This document shows positions 60,984 through 64,000 of a stretch of 64,000 nt of DNA, in pieces; within the stretch, counting starts at the first letter, position 1; each line of letters begins with the position of its first letter. This DNA is from Nissolia schottii (taxonomy: Eukaryota > Streptophyta > Magnoliopsida > Fabales > Fabaceae): contig QANU01076221.1 in NCBI GenBank assembly GCA_003254905.1, positions 186,001 through 250,000 on the forward strand. The letters run 5' to 3'. The notes beneath the pieces were generated by a model. That model was not told where the DNA came from. It saw only the letters and a list, made by a program, of their open reading frames with translations, and did not search any database. A program made the position numbers and the translations under genes.

Positions 60984-63077
60984 AGTAAAACAGAGGGTTT
61001 ACAGATATTTATCAAAAATAATTTCATCCATCAAACCAACTGCAATCTTGCAGTGGAACAAAATGAACAAAGATTGGTGAATGACAATAACAGTATCTAA
61101 CATCAAATAGGATAATCAAATTGGTGCTCTTTCAAGTTAATACACGCAAACATATTATCAAATTAGATTTCAATGGCACAAGAAGGCCGGTGTTGTGGGG
61201 GGGGGGCTCTACTGATGCAGAGCTAATGGAGCAGTACTTGGGCTGCAGTTCAGACTGGCAATTGTCCATGCTATAATAGTACTGGTACAAGTACTGTTAT
61301 GCTAACTAAGTTCAAATACTGTTCATGATCTGTCGTTGCATTACTGCAACAATTTTGTTTTACATTCACGTCTCTTAGTTTCTTTAGGTACAAGTTCACT
61401 TTGACTATCGGTATTGAATAATTTAGACTTATTCTAATGCGAGATTTTAATATCGATTTCTAACTATCCTATAATAATGGTTTAATGGCTGTAACAGTGG
61501 ATTGATCTCCTACATGACACTATGTATCAAATCTCCTTTTCTTGTTCATTTCTTTCCCATTGTCTCTTACACACTACAAATTAACCCCTAGAGTTGACAT
61601 GCTACATCAGCTATGCATTTGCCTTCCTGTTAGCTGTTGGGTGTCATGCATGGTAATCACTATTTATTGGTGAATTGAAATAAACAATAATGTTCTCAGA
61701 AAGATTTTTCATACTCACCTCAATGCCTGCCTCAACTATACACATCAAATGTTAGAAGACGTGACAATGACTAATTATTCAAATAAAGTTATAAGCAAAC
61801 CAGCATTTTAGCAAAGGTTATGTACTAATTCTAAATCCGGTGACCTTGCAGCAGACAGCTGATGCAAGCACAACCAAACTCTACAGAAAACTGACCAATT
61901 GGTTGCCATGGGCAAATTTTTTCAGATTTATCACAATTGTCAATAGTCACTGCTCCAATCTCCAAATCAACAAGCACCCCAAATTAATACTCAATTAATA
62001 AAAATAAATAGCTACAAGCAACAGACACGCTGTAAAAAGACTAAGTTTCAACAGGTTAATGAATCCATCCTACAGGATTTTGATCAAACCATCCCAAACA
62101 AACTCACTTGACATCCCATGGAAGATATTTATTAACAAGAAGAGACAAATAATATAATGAGAAAGGAGGAAAGAGATCCCCATCACCAAAAAACAAGAAC
62201 AAGAGAAAGCATCAAAAGAGCAAGGGCTTTCAAATCCCTCAGCAGTAGACAGAGATGTTTTTTCACAGGTTTCAAAACGTAACACAGAGACAAACGTAGG
62301 AACCTACAGCTTTGTTTCTATCAGAATAATAAACTGAAATTGTCTCTTCCATAAAAATAAAAATAAAAAACTGAATTTGTCTCTTGTCATTAACTCGTTC
62401 CATCAACCTCTGGCCCGGAAAGTATATCAAGAAACAGCCAAAACCATACCTAGAAATGGACTCACCAGTCAACAGAGGTTGATTTACATTCTGTAGCAAT
62501 AGTCAGTGTGCACCTCAACTCAACTTAAAATAGTCCAATACCTAATATAGCCATTACTTCAATGAATGATAATATGAAGGATCTATGTAAAACTATGGAG
62601 GGTGACATACACAACAAGCAAGGCATAAATAAATACTCAAAATAAGTCAGTCTCGTCATAAGATTTTTATTTTTTTTAAATTTCTCATAGTGTCATGACA
62701 ATTGAGCGAATGTTTTGTCAATTGTCATACTCTGAATAAACCCCATCACTAAAACAAACCATAAACAACAATATCAGTTAATTGCTTCATTCGGAAAAAT
62801 TGACCAGCCATTCGCTTAATTCCTTCGCGCAAATTTCCACGGTCACACACCCTTCCAATTTTCAATTGACTTATAGTGAAACGAAAACGAAAATTATAAC
62901 CAGAATTATGTACACCAATACTACTATATAAAACTAACCAACAGTATCCAATTCGAACCCTAAAAAGCTTAAAAACACAAATCTTAAGCCTCAAATCGAA
63001 AGCAGATCAAATCAAATTCATTTTCCCCTTTTCCTAGAACCTAGGGTCTAAAAAACGAAGCTAAATCCGGAAGCAAG
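60984..63077. other. 3' flank of the LEA_2 gene and intergenic sequence
   Basis: No coding exon recognised. An 11-base G run lies near 61197-61207. CAG|GTGTGG at about 63092-63090, just before the stop codon of the LEA_2 gene, is a plausible donor, so an alternative downstream last exon in this interval is possible but not identified. Confidence 0.35.
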
Positions 63078-63812
63078 TCAAGTCCACACCTGGCAATCCC
63101 TTGCTCCGCCGACGAGCTCCCCGGACGTGGATTTGGACGAGACGCCGACGGGGACCTTCCGGCACAGAACCTTCAACACGCGCGATCTGAACCGCCATGA
63201 ACCGGATCGGAACGAAGCTGACGCTAGCAGCTGCACGTCGAACATGACGGAGCCACGCGACCTCTCGTCGTTGAGGCCGTCGATGTCACGCGAGTTGAGG
63301 TACGCGCCGACGGCGACGAGCGTGGCGTTGACGGTGGTCTCCGACCTCGTGTCCTGCCTGAACGGCGCGAGCTGAGAGTCGGCGAGGTAGTCGGACCTGT
63401 AGAAGAGGGAAGGGCGGAGCGCGTTGTAGGAAATGGTCATCTTGTGGTTGGCGTTGCGGAGGAGGAAGGAGAGGTCCCACGTGGCGGAGATCGACTGGGA
63501 GGTGGTGGAGAGGTTGCGTAGGGAGAGCGATGTGAGGGTCACGTGCGGGAGGGAAGGGCGGAGGACGAGCCACGTGATGATGAGGACGACGCCGAAGACG
63601 ACGGCGAGGCATATCATGGTGGCGATGAAGGCGCGGAAGAAGGAGCGCGGAGGGGAGTTACGGTAAGGAGGGTTGTAGTATTGTGGCTGGGGATGGTAAG
63701 GGGGAGCGGCGTAGGGGTATGCGGTGCCCGGTGGTGGTGGCTGGCCGCCGTTGGCGTGGTGGAAGGGTGGGGCCGGGTAGCCGGTGGCGGTTCTAGAAGG
63801 TTCTTGTTGCAT
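63078..63812 (-). CDS. LEA_2-domain, NDR1/HIN1-like membrane protein
   Basis: A 244-residue protein with a Pro/Tyr-rich cytosolic N-terminus (residues 1-57, rich in PPY and HPQPQYY), one transmembrane segment at about 61-84 (AFIATMICLAVVFGVV…TWLVLRP) and an extracellular LEA_2 domain. That domain has the family-typical LRPSLPHVTLTSLSLRN start, the NANHKMTISYN motif (equivalent to NPNxRIGIYY) and an APFRQD block. The single-exon frame from the first ATG gives the usual family length of 210-260 aa. It is only distantly related to the NHL1-like protein 12 kb away and lies on the same strand. Third positions are GC-rich. Large opposite-strand frames (63543-63830 and others) are shadows. The biochemical role is unknown; relatives act at the plasma membrane in stress or defence. 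Confidence 0.9.
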   Translation of the reverse strand: MQQEPSRTATGYPAPPFHHANGGQPPPPGTAYPYAAPPYHPQPQYYNPPYRNSPPRSFFRAFIATMICLAVVFGVVLIITWLVLRPSLPHVTLTSLSLRNLSTTSQSISATWDLSFLLRNANHKMTISYNALRPSLFYRSDYLADSQLAPFRQDTRSETTVNATLVAVGAYLNSRDIDGLNDERSRGSVMFDVQLLASASFRSGSWRFRSRVLKVLCRKVPVGVSSKSTSGELVGGARDCQVWT

Positions 63813-64000
63813 AGCTGTGAAGCTGAGTGAGTGAGACTCTTACTGTTGAGTCGATGCGAGAGGGATTGAAATGGATTTCACGCCAACTGCGCGGTTCTTG
63901 TGTGGAAAATGAAACGTACCATCCAGGATTCTATTGCCTTCTTTGGTAAGGAAAATAATTTATGGGTTTTTTTTTTTTTCCTTTCTTTCTTTTCACTTCG
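63813..64000. other. Upstream flank of the LEA_2 gene
   Basis: Short 5' flank cut by the window edge. No clear TATA box. Confidence 0.35.

Noticed and set aside
63286..63830. Open frames opposite and out of frame to the LEA_2 gene
   Set aside because: Same compositional effect; no family resemblance.

Overview
This is eukaryotic plant nuclear DNA, very probably from a legume-like eudicot. It is AT-rich and gene-poor, its genes have GT-AG introns, upstream TATA boxes and no operons, and its gene families (a plant CAF1, an OVATE protein, NDR1/HIN1-like proteins, a GL2-interacting-repressor-like protein, E2F) are plant types. The species assignment is inference.

Seven protein genes can be supported. 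On the plus strand: a GIR1-like EAR repressor (about 3.4 kb) and an intronless CAF1 deadenylase (15.3-16.2 kb). On the minus strand: an OVATE family protein (33.5-34.0 kb), a tandem pair of E2F transcription factor gene bodies (35.8-44.4 kb), an NHL1-like protein (50.9-51.6 kb) and a second LEA_2/NHL-type protein (63.1-63.8 kb).

The most unusual structure is the E2F locus. A block of about 3.6-3.7 kb, running from inside intron 1 to beyond the 3' UTR, has been duplicated in tandem. The upstream copy has a complete 14-exon model (440 aa). The downstream copy keeps exons 2-14 intact and in frame but has no copy of exon 1 or the promoter. Exon 1 ends in phase 0 and could splice in frame to either exon 2, so the locus may be one promoter and first exon serving two alternative 13-exon cassettes. 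Alternatively the downstream copy may have a new start codon in former intron 1.

Most of the rest is transposon-derived, and several insertions can be bounded to the base by target-site duplications (TSDs). These are solo LTRs at 8.0, 10.5 and 20.8-23.8 kb; a hAT-like element at 13.5 kb that carries the last exon of a tonoplast sugar transporter; a second member of that family nested in a LINE RNase H fragment (1.8 kb); a long-TIR MULE-like element with two nested insertions (10.4-12.1 kb); a PIF/Harbinger-like element holding two MULE-type MITEs (27.4-28.8 kb); further MULE and hAT elements; a decayed plant-mobile-domain (PMD) gene (19.4-26.1 kb) interrupted by a 3-kb solo LTR; and a Ty3/gypsy integrase remnant. 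A plastid matK fragment (NUPT) lies at 60.8-61.0 kb.

The genes do not form a pathway. Gene models rest on open frames, splice-site logic and family recognition from memory; no similarity search or transcript data were available.
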